Shown here: one piece after another, positions 49,661 through 62,075 of the stretch
Layout of the letters: the number at the start of each line of letters is the position of its first letter
How positions within the stretch are numbered: the first letter of the stretch is position 1
Assembly: GCA_963932465.1 (NCBI GenBank)
Contig: OZ010791.1
Coordinates: 153,743,915 to 153,807,914, forward strand
Direction: 5' to 3'
Length of the DNA stretch: 64,000 nucleotides
From: Maratus speciosus
Lineage: Eukaryota > Arthropoda > Arachnida > Araneae > Salticidae
The notes under the pieces: model-generated
The model's input: only the letters and a program-made list of their open reading frames with translations
What the model was told of the DNA's origin: nothing
Databases searched by the model: none
Made by a program: the position numbers and the translations under genes

Positions 49661-50522
49661 ATTTTCAACACTGAATGCTTTTTGCATCTAATAATTTATT
49701 TATTTTAAAGTTTTTTTTTTAATTATTATTCATGCGTAAATATATTTTGCAATTGAAAAGTGTTTGGAAATATCATCATTTCGGCTTTTAAAAATCTGGT
49801 AACAATAGATATAAACAGCTCTTTCAAACTATAAACTAAATTGCTATTCAAATAATGAAATTCTGAAAAAAATAAATAAAAAAATTAGACAAATGAAAAA
49901 AATATTTGTACATTGCACACCACAAAAGTATATGCCTGCAAAGGATGATTAAATTGTTATGCATAGTTTTTGATCCCATAAAATTTGTGTAACTGGACAA
50001 TCTTAGACACTTTCAAAATTAAATAGCACTTAAAATAATTCTTCAATTTAAAAACTGTCTCCTTTAGCATGTTTATAATGCATTTCTCTATGAAACTACC
50101 AATTTTCATGTTTTTATATGCAATAGTTATTGCAGAATAAGTCGAGAAGGGCAAAATGTCACAATAAGTCCAATTGCAGAAGAAACAGCATTAGTTTAAT
50201 ACATTCTCTCTTGCAATAAGGCCTTTTTCTGCCTCAGCCTTTTTAGTGATTAGCATACTGCCTTTTTTTTCTTTCTAGAATGAATTCAGCTCATAAACAT
50301 GAGTTATTACTCAAAAGCAATGCATTTATGACATCATAAATAATAAAGGAGGTATAATAAAGGAGGAATAAAAAAGATGAGTGTTGCATAAAAAAACCAA
50401 GGGAGAGTAACAATGCATGATACGAAAAAGTAATAGAAATTAAAATGTGGGAAAGTAAATTAAAAAATATCCTTTGTAGGAAACCTATTAAAAAACTACT
50501 AATACAAATTTTAGTTTTTTAC

Positions 50523-50671
50523 CTGACAATTCTCGTAGTAGGGATGGTATTCTTCCTCTTATGGGGTCTTTCAGCACTATCTAAAAGCCCACTCAGAGCA
50601 ACTCTACGAAATACTCCACCATGATATTCTCGTATGTAGCTCATAAACTGTCTAATGCTTCTATACAAAGC
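50523..50671 (-). CDS. unc80: UNC80 homologue, exon C
   Basis: The acceptor is ATTTTAG and the donor is CAG|GTAAAA on the minus strand. The 149 nt start in phase 0 and give 49 codons plus two bases. The peptide contains RSIRQFMSYIREYHGGVFRR followed by VALSGLLDSAE. This is one of the clearest UNC80 signatures: family members have IRQ--FIKE-HG-VFRRVALS-LLDSAE at this place. After LDSAE the sequence becomes basic (RPHKRK) and low in conservation, as expected for the start of the variable linker. The two leftover bases join exon D to encode Arg. Confidence 0.93.
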
Positions 50672-50939
50672 CTAAAATAAATATTTTTTTAATATTACAC
50701 AAAACTTATGGAAAATTATCAGCATAATATAAAATTTTACATTTTATATAAAAGCATAATATAAAATTTTACATTTTATATTATGCTAAAAATATTAATG
50801 ACAGATTATTTACTCTAGATATAAAAAATCTTAAAGTAATGATTTTATGAAATGAATTTATGTAGCAATTTTATGAAACGAATGGAGGTAACATTTTCTT
50901 AAATGACTAAATGCGGGGTTTGTAGAGTGATGATGGTGA

Positions 50940-51705
50940 TGTAATTTTAGTATGTTGACAATAATCTGCAGCTTGTTTTTTTTTGTTTTTTTTTTTTGTT
51001 TTGTTTTGTTTTTTTTTGGAGGGGGGGGGGGGGATGTTGAAAAAACGTTATTGAAGAGAACACAAAACTTACTATATTAAGCTAAAACTTTGAAACCTTT
51101 TACGAATGTCACAAAATCATACAAATTGCATGGAAAATTACATAAAAAATTGCTAAAAAACCAAAAATTGCAGATGGCAAAATTTACTATATTAGGCTAA
51201 AAGTTTGAAACCGAATGTCTTTTAAGAATGTCAAAAAATTGATGCAAAACGCAAAAACTCTAAAAATCACATTTAAAAAGTGAGAATTTTTTTTTTTAAA
51301 TGCTGTATGAAATACGAATAAATTTTACTGAAAAGAGGACATCATTAACTATATAGGGCTAAAAGATTAAAACCCCATTCATTTGACTAATGTGAAAAAA
51401 TAGCTGTGAAATGTAAAAAAAAAAAAAAAAAAACTCATGAAAAATCACAAAAAATTCAATCATCGTAATGAACAAAATTTACTATATTGGGCTAAAAGAT
51501 TGAAACCAGATTCCTTTTACTAATGTGGAAAAATTACCACAAAAAGTAATTAATCCAAAAATAAAAAAACTGGCTGAGGTGCATAACTACAGACATACAG
51601 GTGCCTTTCTACCCAAATCTTGTAGCTCTCTGCGCAGCGGTCTTTTCAAAACACAGATACATCAACTCACATAGAAACACACAAACTTTTTTCATTATTA
51701 TTATA
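50940..51705. repeat. Diverged tandem repeat element with a microsatellite-like tail
   Basis: Units contain TTTACTATATTRGGCTAAAA then GATTGAAACC (near 51,070, 51,186, 51,340 and 51,478). The right end runs through CACATAGAAACACACAAAC to TTTTTTCATTATTATTATAG. A related copy is at 56,140-56,530. Confidence 0.55.
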
Positions 51706-53479
51706 GATTCTATTCCAAATTTACTTTTATTAATTGTTGGTTTTATTAATTAGCACTTTAACATTCACAATTTAATACTAGTGTGGTGGTTGCCTTCAAA
51801 CCCATGTTTGAAGGCACCTGATGATGGATCAATTTTATATGATTTGAAACAGCACTGCAGTGTCTGTTATATTATCTTTTATGGTAATATCAAAGTTTTC
51901 AACTTTATTTACCTGTTGCCAGTTTTGGAATATTTTTTACTTACACACCAGATGAGTTTCAAATCCCAATCACATTCAAAATAGGGATCTTTAGGTTCCA
52001 CACTTCAATTACCTTATAATTAAATTAGATATGTTTGCTATAACCAAACCACAGACCAACAAAATACTACAAGTTCTGATAAAATTTGCACTGGTAATCA
52101 CATTTATTTTTATTTTATTTATTTATTAGCCAATTTTAATTATTTACTAGCCCACCCAATCCAATGATTTTTCTATATTTGGATTATGTCATAAAACATG
52201 TAACTTTTCTTATTTTGTTTACAAACCCAAATTTTTAATATTATCATCATAATTAAAATAACTAACTTTAATAATCTTCTTAATTAATGCTAATTTTCTC
52301 AATTAAATATTTGGATCTAATTTTTTAGATTTGGATTTAGTTCAAACTATCATTTCTTTTTAGTTTAAACTATCATTTCTTCATCTTTATTCTAAATTTT
52401 AAGTTAATAAATAATTTTCCCTGTTAAATAAATAATTTAAATTCAAAATCATTAATAATCATTAATCCCTTTTATTTACATTTCCCTTACGTTCCTGATT
52501 AATTTTATATATTTTCATGAAAATTTTTACCTATTTTTACCAAAATATAATATTTACAACTATTTCCAATTTTAAAAATTCCCATCAACCATATTTTATT
52601 TTGCCTTCTTTTCAAAAGAGACATCTTTAATTTTTACAGTCAAACAATTTCTGAGATGATTGGTGTCCATCTTGCTTTTTCAATTAGCACACCTGTTTTC
52701 AACAAAGTTGTAAAAAAAATAACATTCTCCTGAGTGCTCATGCATTGTTGCTATTCCAGGTAATATTGGAGGGGAAAATAGTGATTTTGTTAGTGTAATG
52801 ATCAGTCAGTAAAGTTATATAGCTAAGTTCTAGGATCTGGCAAGAGCACTGATCAGTGAAACTTACATTTTGGGAACCGTTGGGCAGATGATGATGATCT
52901 AGAAAGTTCATTTATCTTCTGAAGGTGAGTGAAGGTTGGATGGGGTGTCGGAGTATATAACTATCGGCACCCTAGTTAGTCTGCCAATTCTCTTGTGAGT
53001 AGGTAATGGGATGCATTTGGACTGACATTCATTAGATTTGCCAATCTCTTTTGATTCATCACTTGAGCAATCAGCTCCATTTCCTACTCTTTACGGGATG
53101 CAGTAAGAGTGATGCTCATGAGATGTTCGACATTTTTTCTCGCATCCAGCATTCTTGTCAGCAGTGTGCTTTATCTTCAATCCATTGGATTTAAACATCT
53201 AAGATTAATATTCCTTCTGGTCTGCAAATCTTTCTCCAGTCCTCTTCAAATATGATAAACAATTCTTTTAAGTGTGAACAACATCTAGTCTTTGACCTTT
53301 AAAATCATTGATCTCTTCCAGCGTGTCCTATGTTCATTGCAACATCATGAATTCCTTTATGTGTGAGCAACATCCAGTCTTTATCCTATAAAATCATAAG
53401 TCTCTACGAGAGTTTTCTAACTTCATACCAGCATATTTTATGAGCTTGGAGTTTGACCAGTAACTTTCTTAAACTCCTA

Positions 53480-53910
53480 TTGTTATTAAGGGTGTAATCA
53501 AAAAAAAAAAAAAAAAATTCCACCCTCAACAGTTCGAAATTTTCTGGCACATTTTCAGACTCATTTTTAAAAGTAAGAACACGAAACTTGCTGACATGAC
53601 TTTTGAAGAGATGTATAAGGGGCTGTGTCTTTTCATTTTTCGCTCAATTAATTAGAACTTGATTTATAAACAATTATTTTCTCAGTATGACCATTATTTT
53701 CGTTCCCAGCTCTCTCGCTTTGGGAAAATCAGTTCAAAACGCCAACTTCAACAGCATTTTTTTCAATATATTCTGCATTTATCAAAAAATCAACAAGCAT
53801 GGCACATTATATAGTTTCTGAATAAGAAAATCTGCCAACTTGATGCTTTTCAGAACAAAAATTAATTTTAAAATGAATAAGAAAAAAGCAGTTTGGATTT
53901 TAATACACCC
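53480..53910. repeat. Dispersed repeat, copy 2
   Basis: Partner of 49,280-49,660; it begins after a poly-A run at about 53,502-53,518. Confidence 0.5.
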
Positions 53911-56139
53911 TTAAGAGATTTTTTTTATTTAGAATGATCTTTTAATCATTCAAGTAAGCATTTAGCACATTAGCAGAGAGCATTCTCAAGTAGTCAAGTG
54001 ACTGCTTGTGTATTAGCCAAGAATAATTTTATATAATTAAGGAACATTTACATGCTTTATCCAAGATGAACTGATTTTTCCTAGAGACACTTAAATACAT
54101 TATCCAAGCTATAGACATTGTTGTGTGTTAACCATGAACTGTTAGACATTTTTATTAAAAAATTAGGTCTAGATCATAGTTGCCATTTTCATCATTGACC
54201 CAGTAGCAGAAACAGAGTAGCACAGCAGCAGGCACTGCAGATTATTTTAAACCTTGCAAATTAATCTAACATCTTAAAAAGAAAGATTGGGCTTTTAAAA
54301 AATATTGCTAAAATTTACTTTGTCTAGATTTATTGTGTTTATTGAATCTTTTTGGTATATTTTCTTTGTAAACATAAATTTTCCTTTTTTTTATGGATTA
54401 CTATTATTTATTATGATAGTGAGTTTGCAGCTTTGTTATTTCATAAGATAAATTTTGGTTTGCTGCACACTGACATAGAAAATTCTGCTAGTGGGATTAC
54501 AATTATAATGATAAAGCACCATGTACATAAGTTCTTGAAGGATCCTTCATATAATTTTTTCCATATAAGTAAAAAAAGTCTTGTAATCCGAGTAGCAAAA
54601 AATTCTCCAAGTGTTTACAACAGACACTTCAGGGACAAAAAATAATCTGCAGGTAAAATATTTTTACAATTGAAGCATTAATTAATCAAACAATCACTTA
54701 CGTGTAGTATTTTTAGGCATTTTATAAATTTTTATTAATAATAATCTGAACATTTTGTATTAAGTAAAAAAGGGCTAAATATAATATGAAGCAAAATAAA
54801 GGTTCAATGAAAAAGAATCTGCAAAAGAGAAAAGAAAATCTGCGACGCCCGTCTTCGTCTCGAACTTTCTGCTACCAGGCTTGTAATTATTTTCTGTTAT
54901 TATTAAAATTTGCACAACACTTGTCATCTTATTGGAAAGTACTTTCAGTATTTAATTTAAATCATATGTTTGATTAATCAGTTATAAAGAAAGTAATTAA
55001 ATTTATCTACACTACTTATCCACAATTAATTTATTGGTTAATTAATATATATTTTGACCCTTATTGAAAGATTTTTAGAAAATTTTAAATCTTTAAACAT
55101 TAACTGTTATTTTGTTTATTAACATTTCTAACCGTATCACAGTAGGTTTCAGCTTATACACAATATGGCCAAAGGTGACCGGCCACTTGCGGTTTTAGAT
55201 ATTTTGTTAAATATCTAGAAAAATACATGAGGAATTAACCTGAAACTCCAGGTGTGTAAACAGAATAGTACAAGTCATATATTTCCATGAAGATTGTTTC
55301 CTGAAACACCATAAAGGACCGCCAACAAATTGAAAAAGAACGAATATCTTTTGGATAACCCTGTCAAAACTAATGTAGCAAAAGCGTTCAAACTCTAGAT
55401 TATGATTAAGTGGCTGATTGTAATAATTTGTGTTCATGTTTATGAGGATAGCATATACTCAAAGAGAAATTCAGATTTCATAAAACAGTCTCAAATTTTA
55501 CCAAGTTTTTTGCTTATAATTTGCAGAGTTCTTAATACAAAAAAAAGTTCTTTTCAGAAAATATGACAAACAAGATTGTACAAAATACCCTGCAATCAGA
55601 ATTAAAATATAGTAAAAATTGTATGAAAAATAAGCAGGTTTACTAAATAATGCTTCACTGTGCATGCCCGAATGCAATCAAAATATAATGAGCATAATGG
55701 GTTAGATAAATGTATAGAGCAACTTTTGTAAAAGGCTCAAAAACATAGCTTGAAAATTCTGAAAATTATCGTTGATAGAATAAGCTCAAAATCCATTGTT
55801 CCCAAAATGAAGCAAAAAGATGAGCGGCTGTATCCATATATCCATTGATTAGTGCCAATATTGCATGTATTGCACTGTATTTGCATCATCACAGTAACAC
55901 TGTAAACGCTTAAGAATGTTACTTGGGAAGCCGACGACGGATTTTTTTCTCTCTTCCTTCTTTGCATTTCAGAAAAAAAAAAATCAAAAAATCAAAGGCC
56001 TAATTTTCTTTAATAATTAATTTAAAAAAAAAAAAAACTATTTCATATACATATTTTATTGATTCCTGAAAATCTGCCCCATACAGGGGTTATAAAATAT
56101 AAGATTGGATGGATAAGGTATCAAATAGATATTAGTTTG

Positions 56140-56530
56140 AAAAACTTCCCATTTTTGACAAAGTAGAGCCTTGGGGGGGAAGGATAAAAAAAAATTTAAA
56201 AATTGCTGTACGAATTCAGAATAAACTTTATTGAAAAGAGAATAAAATTTACTATATCGAGCAAAAAGATTGAATTTGGATTGTTTTTGTGAGTAGGTCA
56301 AATTCGCCAGAGAACTTGGAAGATCGTGGAAATATGCAAATTTTTTCATTTGACCTAAAATAACAAAACATCCAAAATATGGGCCATAGGTGCATTCGGA
56401 CCTGTCTTTGTCTATACAGAACCTAATTTGCAGACCTCTATGTGCAATATATTTAACTAGTCATCATCAACACACAGAGGGAGAGAGATAAACATATTTC
56501 TTTTATTAACATATATTTATTTATTTATTT
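56140..56530. repeat. Second copy of the TTTACTATAT repeat element
   Basis: It contains AATTTACTATATCGAGCAAA and AAGATTGAATTTGG, then a right part with CATCAACACACAGAGGGAGA and TTTCTTTTATTAAC, matching the layout of 50,940-51,705. Confidence 0.5.
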
Positions 56531-56735
56531 AATGGTATAAAGAATTTGTGTTAGTACCTAGCATTGAGTCAAAACTGGGAAAGATACATATTTTCTATAT
56601 ATACATACATATATATATATTACTTGGGATACATATTTTCATTTAAAAGACATCAATCATATATTGTTTAAATAAGCCCAACATTAATCCAAGAAAGTTA
56701 TTATATATATATATCAAAACGACTTCTTATCATAT

Positions 56736-56821
56736 TTAACCACTTCAATGTTTGCCCTGAGATAAGTCGGAGGTAAAAGCACTGTTTCCTTATATATACC
56801 TGCTGCCGGTGAAGTGGTTAA
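56736..56821. mobile_element. TTAA-flanked micro-MITE (copy 2, inverted)
   Basis: 86 bp from TTAACCACTTCA to TGAAGTGGTTAA. Internally GAGATAAGTCGGAGGTAAAA is the reverse complement of the copy at 21,192, so both belong to one family. Confidence 0.75.
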
Positions 56822-56918
56822 GTTACTTATTTTTTTCTTTTGGATGATGTGCACTGATACAGGAGAACACTAACATAAAAAACATAACCATTTTTGAATA
56901 AATGCAAACAACACTAAC

Positions 56919-57106
56919 CAAGTTTTCTTGACTCTTTAATTCTTTTCTCGCAAGAACCAAACGTGATACAACAGCTTTAAATGAGCTGCTAACAACAAGA
57001 CCTTCAGCATCTTTAACACCAGATTTTCCAAAACCAGCACCAAAATTATTAGCATAAGAATGACGAAAATTTTCTTGGCTACCAGATGAACTAGCACGTT
57101 TTTGTG
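56919..57106 (-). CDS. unc80: UNC80 homologue, exon B
   Basis: The exon is bounded on the minus strand by a TTTCTTTCAG acceptor and a GTTAGT donor. Two bases complete the codon begun in exon A, and 62 full codons follow, ending in phase 0. The first half is a Ser/Asn/Gly-rich linker (ASSSGSQENF, NNFGAGFGKSG). The second half, starting DAEGLVVSSSFKAVVSRL, matches the conserved UNC80 stretch with VEG-I-VS-FK-L--R followed by EL-S-ENL. The Leu at the end joins Ala-Leu-Tyr of exon C directly, as in the family pattern ENLGLY. The intron upstream is 2.4 kb and holds a pogo-like relic and the start of a 173-bp tandem repeat element. Confidence 0.9.
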
Positions 57107-57342
57107 CTGAAAGAAAACACAAATATTAATCTTTTACCCAAGCAATGATATAAAGTGCTACAAATACCATTAGAGAAACTATTATGCAATTTAAACCAAT
57201 GCTATAAAATTTCAATGAATACTATAGTTTATAAAAAAAAAAAAACTTTAGCATTTTATTAAATCTATGACTAGTACAATCGAATTTTATTCAATAAATT
57301 TAATACACAATTTATTTTGTAGTTATGGAACATTTATTAGTG

Positions 57343-58121
57343 CAGTAGATTCCCTCAAACCTGCACAGCTTGGAACCATGGGTTGTGCGGATTTTAGAAT
57401 TTTGCAGATTTCTGGTCATTGCTTTGTTTATCTTTTCTTAAACAGTAATTTGAATGTAATAATGCAATCAAAATTATAATGAATGCTTACAATATAGTAA
57501 AATATTAATGTAATTAAATAAAGTAATAAACTAAAGCAATAAAACTTAAGATATTTTTAAAAAGGATTAAATTATTAAAAGTAAAGGTCAAGTAAATAAT
57601 TAATAGTGTATAATTAAATATGCATAATAAAGATGAGATACATTTTCTTGAATTATTGAATGAAACCTGCCTCATAAAAGTATCCTACTAACTCACATCA
57701 AAATCATAAAACAAGGAGGTTTTATTTCAGGTTTAGCCAGACTTAATAACTAAAAAGCTTGATTAATACATAAATATGTTTGGTAAAAAGATTTCAATTA
57801 CCAGTGATATCAACAATATCTTAATTTTTTTTTTTTTTTTTTTTTTTCCAGAAATAAATTTATACTTCCTTCATGAAAAAGCATGAGTTCAGTCATATTT
57901 ACTAGAATTACATTGTGTGGTGACCAGCAGTGGTCAAGAACACGTATGTAGCCACTTTACTAGAATTGCATATTAAAATACATACGGAATGACAAAAAAT
58001 GTAAAAAAGTCTAATTTTGTCCCTACATCTGAACTAAAAGTTTCATTGTTTACATCTGCGATGATGTGTGGATTTTAGGCGTTTGTGGATTTTATGGTTG
58101 AGACATTGAAGAAGTGCACTG
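57343..58121. mobile_element. Probable pogo-like non-autonomous element
   Basis: The ends CAGTAGATTCCCTCAAACC and inverted CAGTGCACTTCTTCAATG are diverged TIRs of Tigger type. TA follows on the right, TG precedes on the left. Repeats of GTGCGGATTTTA / GTGTGGATTTTA lie near both ends. The interior has a poly-T run (about 57,823-57,847) and no transposase. Confidence 0.55.
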
Positions 58122-58533
58122 TATTAGATTATAAGAAACAAAATTGATAAACATAATTGATTAGGTATTTTGGTACTTCCTTTTTATAGAGGCCTTTGAG
58201 AGAGAAAATGACCTTGGCATAAGAGGGAAAATTTTGGCAACCTATTCACTCTTGATACACAAAAGCAACTTGTTCAATATTTAGACTATTTAATGTGCAC
58301 ATAAATAGGAATAATAGTGTAACAGTTTTTTTTTCATAGTTGTTAATATCATTTAACAACATATCACATTTTCTTAAGCATGAATTAAGTCAATATTAAA
58401 AATGATGACCAGAGCTCAACAACCATTTGGGAGTTATCACTCAAATACACAAAAGTCATGAATGTTTACTTTCCTTAATCTATGTGTTCAGAAAGTAAAC
58501 AAGTTGGAAATTGCTCGTCAAACGTGGCAAATG

Positions 58534-59427
58534 AGGTGCGTTCGTACTATAACTAGTTTTATAATTATTTTTTGCACCCCATATTGTACTGAATGTATAC
58601 TTTTTTGCACTTCATAAAGCGCATAGTCTGATACATCATTAAAATGCACTTCCAATAATTTTTTCCCATTCCCCGTAATGTAACGGAACACTTTTGACTG
58701 TCCCTGTAATTAAACTATACATCCGATTTTCCTAAAATTTGAAATAGCTCAACAAAACTTTGCAACAATTATATCTTTAAAATTTCAGACCATTCGGAAG
58801 GCTGTAATATCATTAAAATGCACTTGCAATAATTTTTCCCATTCCCCGTAATGTAACGGAACACTTTCGACTGTCCCTGTAATTAAACTATACATCCGAT
58901 TTTCCTAAAATTTGAAATAGCTCAACAAAACTTTGCAACAATTACATCTTTAAAATTTCAGACCATTCGAAAGGCTGTAATATCATTAAAATGCACTTGC
59001 AATAATTTTTCCCATTGGCCGTAATGTAAAGAAAAACTTTTGACTGTCCCTGTAATTAAACTATACATCCGATTTTCCTAAAATTTGAAATGGCTCGACA
59101 AAATTTTGCAACAGTTATATCTTTAAAATTTCAGATCATTCGGAAGGCTCTAATATCATTAAAATGCACTTGCAATAATTTTTCCCATTGGCCGTAATGT
59201 AAAGAAAAACTTTTGACTGTTCCTGTAATTAAACTATACATCCGATTTTCATAAAATTTGAAATGGCTCGACAAAATTTTGCAACAATCATATATTTGAA
59301 ATTTCAGACCATTCGGTTGGGTAGTTTTTGCTCTGTTACATGCGGACAGACGGACGGACAGACGGACAGACGGACGGACTGAACGACGACTATAGGTGCT
59401 ACGTATTTATATAATTACGAACGCACC
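58534..59427. mobile_element. TIR element built from a 173-bp tandem repeat
   Basis: Inverted ends AGGTGCGTTCGTA / TACGAACGCACCT enclose four tandem units starting at 58,635, 58,809, 58,982 and 59,155 (periods 174, 173, 173). Each unit includes TTTTGACTGTCCCTGTAATT and AAACTATACATCCGATTTTC. A (GACGGACA)n run at about 59,344-59,385 precedes the right end. The element ends 58 bp from exon A. Confidence 0.8.
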
Positions 59428-59485
59428 TAAAAAAGGTATGCATTATACATAAGAAAATATGGTACAACTTTAACAAAATACTTAC

Positions 59486-59727
59486 GTAATGGAGATATTG
59501 GAGATCCAGACTCACTGCAAAACCCAACAAAACTGTGGAAAAAATCAATCACTTCAGTTAATGAACGTTGATTGATAATATCCCGCAGAAACATTCGAAA
59601 TTGACGCTGATCAATTTCATATAATTTATTAAATGTATTTAAAATTTGTAGCCGCAGTAATTCAGATGTGGATCGGCATCTATGCGCTTCGCCACAACTA
59701 TGGGGACAGCCTAGGAATTTGCAAAGC
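59486..59727 (-). CDS. unc80: UNC80 homologue, exon A (first visible exon)
   Basis: This is an internal coding exon of UNC80, the cytoplasmic scaffold that links NALCN to its regulators. On the minus strand an acceptor ending TTTTAG precedes it and a GTAAGT donor follows it. It contributes one base to a shared first codon, then 80 codons, then one base. The peptide opens with a cysteine-containing LGCPHSCGEAHRC segment. It then runs through a helical stretch with LYEIDQRQFRMFLRDI and ends with SLTEVIDFFHSFVGFC. From memory of the family, these correspond to the conserved GCxxGCGE...QFR...RDY...VVDFLHxLLGFC block of animal UNC80. The leftover base joins exon B in frame to give Pro-Gln-Lys-Arg. 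The preceding exon was not found in the 4.3 kb up to the window edge. Confidence 0.9.
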
Positions 59728-60118
59728 CTAAAATGAAAATTTTCATAAATGTTAATAATAATTAAAAAAACAGTCCATTCTAACATTTATTAATGGGTGT
59801 TTAAACTCTTAAGTATAGAAGATAAAAAATTCCTCATTGCTCTGGAAGGGGGGGGATGCCCCTCCGGACCACCCGCTGAATTGAAGTTTTCTGTACAGTG
59901 TAGAGGTCCTCCTTTTTTAATGTCATTAAAGTGCCTAAAATTTTAATAAATATAATTAAAACAAGTTTATTTATTTCCCCCCCCCCCCAATCAGAAACTA
60001 TTCAGAGCATGGAATGCAGATCACTTTCCTTAAGCATTCCATGTTTTTTTAAGTGGCTGGTGCAACTTGGTATGCTTTTTATGAGTGGGTTGCATCCACT
60101 TTAGGCCTTCTTTAGTTT

Positions 60119-60540
60119 TTACTCAAATCCCTCAATATCAAAGTAGAATAGGTGGAAATTTTTTTTTGTTGAATATATCATGTATTTTTTGGTATCATCA
60201 TTAGAAATGTCACAGTTTTTTTTTACATCGGCAAGTGGGATAATAATCTCAACCTGGGAAAAACCAGATTGCATTGAAGAAACAAGCACATCTTTCCAAG
60301 CATATGATACCCATTTTGCCGTATCTTTGTATATGACCTTCTTCATATTACCCTTTTTTCATACAAGAATGTCGGCCGTCAGCCATGCACTTCTTCTAAT
60401 ATTTTCGGACGTGGGTTTTAAACAGATTTAACTATTAACTAGATTTAACTATTAATAACAAGAGCTGGAGTTTTTTAGTTAGCCTTGTTTGGATATTGCT
60501 GTTGGGCAATGTCTTTCGCTTAAAAATAAGCACTGGTTTT
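60119..60540 (-). pseudogene. Pogo/CENP-B-type transposase, part 2 (C-terminal)
   Basis: Resuming after the solo LTR, the minus strand reads KPVLIFKRKTLPNSNI, which follows DGQKL directly in related transposases. The frame is then broken by stops. A second open stretch (60,119-60,346) encodes VIYKDTAKWVSYAWKDVLVS and QSGFSQVEI, resembling the C-terminal helices before the acidic tail, and terminates with TAA at 60,119. Multiple lesions show the transposase was already dying independent of the LTR insertion or decayed later. Confidence 0.6.
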
Positions 60541-62075
60541 TGTTATGTAATAACATCCTTTCCAATTAAATTTAATTTAAAAAACTATTTTAAAATATTT
60601 AAATTAAATCAAAAACTTCTTTACTTTCAAATTTTAAATTCTCCCTTTAAATATTCATTAATTTTCATTTTCAGTTAAATTTCACTTAAAAACAATTTTA
60701 ATTTATTCACCAGAAAAGATCGTTAGAAATTATCAATAATAAAATAATAAATATTAATATCAATACTTTCTTCCGAAATAGAATATTTTATAATAATTTA
60801 CAAACATAAAATTCAAATTATCAAGTAACGATTTCTCATTCAAACTTCTATTACTCTGTGTGGCATCGTTTTTAAATCAGCCAATCAACGACGTTCGTTC
60901 CTAATGGTGGCTTTTTGATAACGTCTCTCTTCCTGCCTGGATTCTAGCGCGAGCGGACGTACTCCGCTCTCGGCGGCACCGCCTTTTTCTATTTCTTGGC
61001 ATATCGGCGTCGGTCTAAACGGGTCCTTCGCTTGATATTGCCATTTTTAATATCACATTTTAAAATAATCTTAAAGTTAAATCTGACTTTAAAGTAAAAT
61101 TTGTAAAGGCATTGGATAAATTGCTTTCACAACATCGTTACATATTGTTCTGTTGTCACCGACGCCACAAAATGGTATCATTAAAGTGAGATGACGAAGA
61201 AGAAAAACTTCGAGATATGATTCAACGGTCTTCATAAAGAATTCAAATATGTGCCATTCTACACCATCCATTATTATCATGTGAATATGTTGTTACAAAG
61301 AAATATTAGGATCTACTAATATGTGATAACCTTTGAAACATGCTATAAACAAGAGCAGGTATGAATTTTGCATTTTCTCTGGGCGTGGTCCAGCAAAATC
61401 ACTGAGGTGATTTTACTTTATGAGTGCCTAAATCTTGCAGTAGTTATGTTATGCATTTCAACATGGAATATAGGATTTATTGTTTCTACGAACTAAACAT
61501 TGAACTATGTGGTGGAACTTTTACAACAGTATTCCATTAATTTGATAATTTCTCGTTAAGTGAAACATACAAATGACGATGTTGGCAATATTGGCATCAA
61601 TCAATCTTTAATGCTTGTAAAATATATTCTTTGTACATTATACGTTCAATAGAGTAAACTTTCATATATATTCAAATATAACAGTAAAATAAATTGATAA
61701 TTGTAATTGTGTAAACAGATGCATCTCGTTTCCTCTCCCCATTCCCCCCATTTAATTAAAATAATACTTTAATAAAGGAAATTGTTTATTTAAATATATT
61801 TATGTATTTTCCTGTGTTTTGACTTCAGGTGAGTCTAATTTTTATTATTTATATTTTGCCATGAGGATTTCTCAGTTTATATTTATTTACTTCTTTCACA
61901 TGCAATGTTTTTCATTATCCACTAATGATCTTTTGGCCAATATTAATAGTAAACTTTCTCCTTTTTAATTCATATTAAATTCACATAATATATTTATAAC
62001 TCCTAATTTTAATAAATTTAAATTCATTTTCTCTTCTACTCTTATTTTATTTATTTTCTTATCTTCTACCTAACA
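60541..62075 (+). mobile_element. Solo LTR of the 22.6-kb retroelement family
   Basis: About 1.5 kb, opposite in orientation to the LTRs at 22.6 and 27.8 kb. It begins TGTTATGTAATAACATCC and ends CTACCTAACA. Long stretches match the other LTRs in reverse, for example TCTGTGTGGCATCG at about 60,856-60,869. GTTTT flanks both sides (60,536-60,540 and 62,076-62,080). The middle (60,890-61,030) is GC-rich and differs from the other copies. It interrupts a pogo-type transposase frame exactly. Confidence 0.85.

Larger units (their letters stand above)
44828..50522 (-). other. unc80 intron between exons C and D
   Basis: A 5.7-kb intron containing a perfect 21-bp-arm hairpin (45,016-45,069), a 1.9-kb TIR element (45,473-47,368), a 207-bp hAT MITE (48,698-48,904) and one copy of a dispersed repeat (about 49,280-49,660). 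47,400-48,690 and 49,700-50,500 are AT-rich without recognisable genes. Confidence 0.7.
50672..56918 (-). other. unc80 intron between exons B and C
   Basis: A 6.2-kb intron. It holds a G-run and tandem-repeat element at about 50,940-51,705, a second dispersed-repeat copy at 53,480-53,910, a related element at about 56,140-56,530 and a TTAA micro-MITE at 56,736-56,821. 51,720-53,480 and 53,920-56,040 have no gene that I can recognise; a small GC-richer patch near 54,840-54,890 is unexplained. Confidence 0.7.

Noticed and set aside
54352..54645. Open frame of 97 codons on the plus strand
   Set aside because: Part of it resembles repeated sequence near 13,040-13,090 at the DNA level; no protein family recognised.
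58635..59340. CRISPR-like repeat array
   Set aside because: Units of about 173 bp are tandem without distinct spacers and lie inside inverted-repeat transposon ends in a eukaryotic intron.
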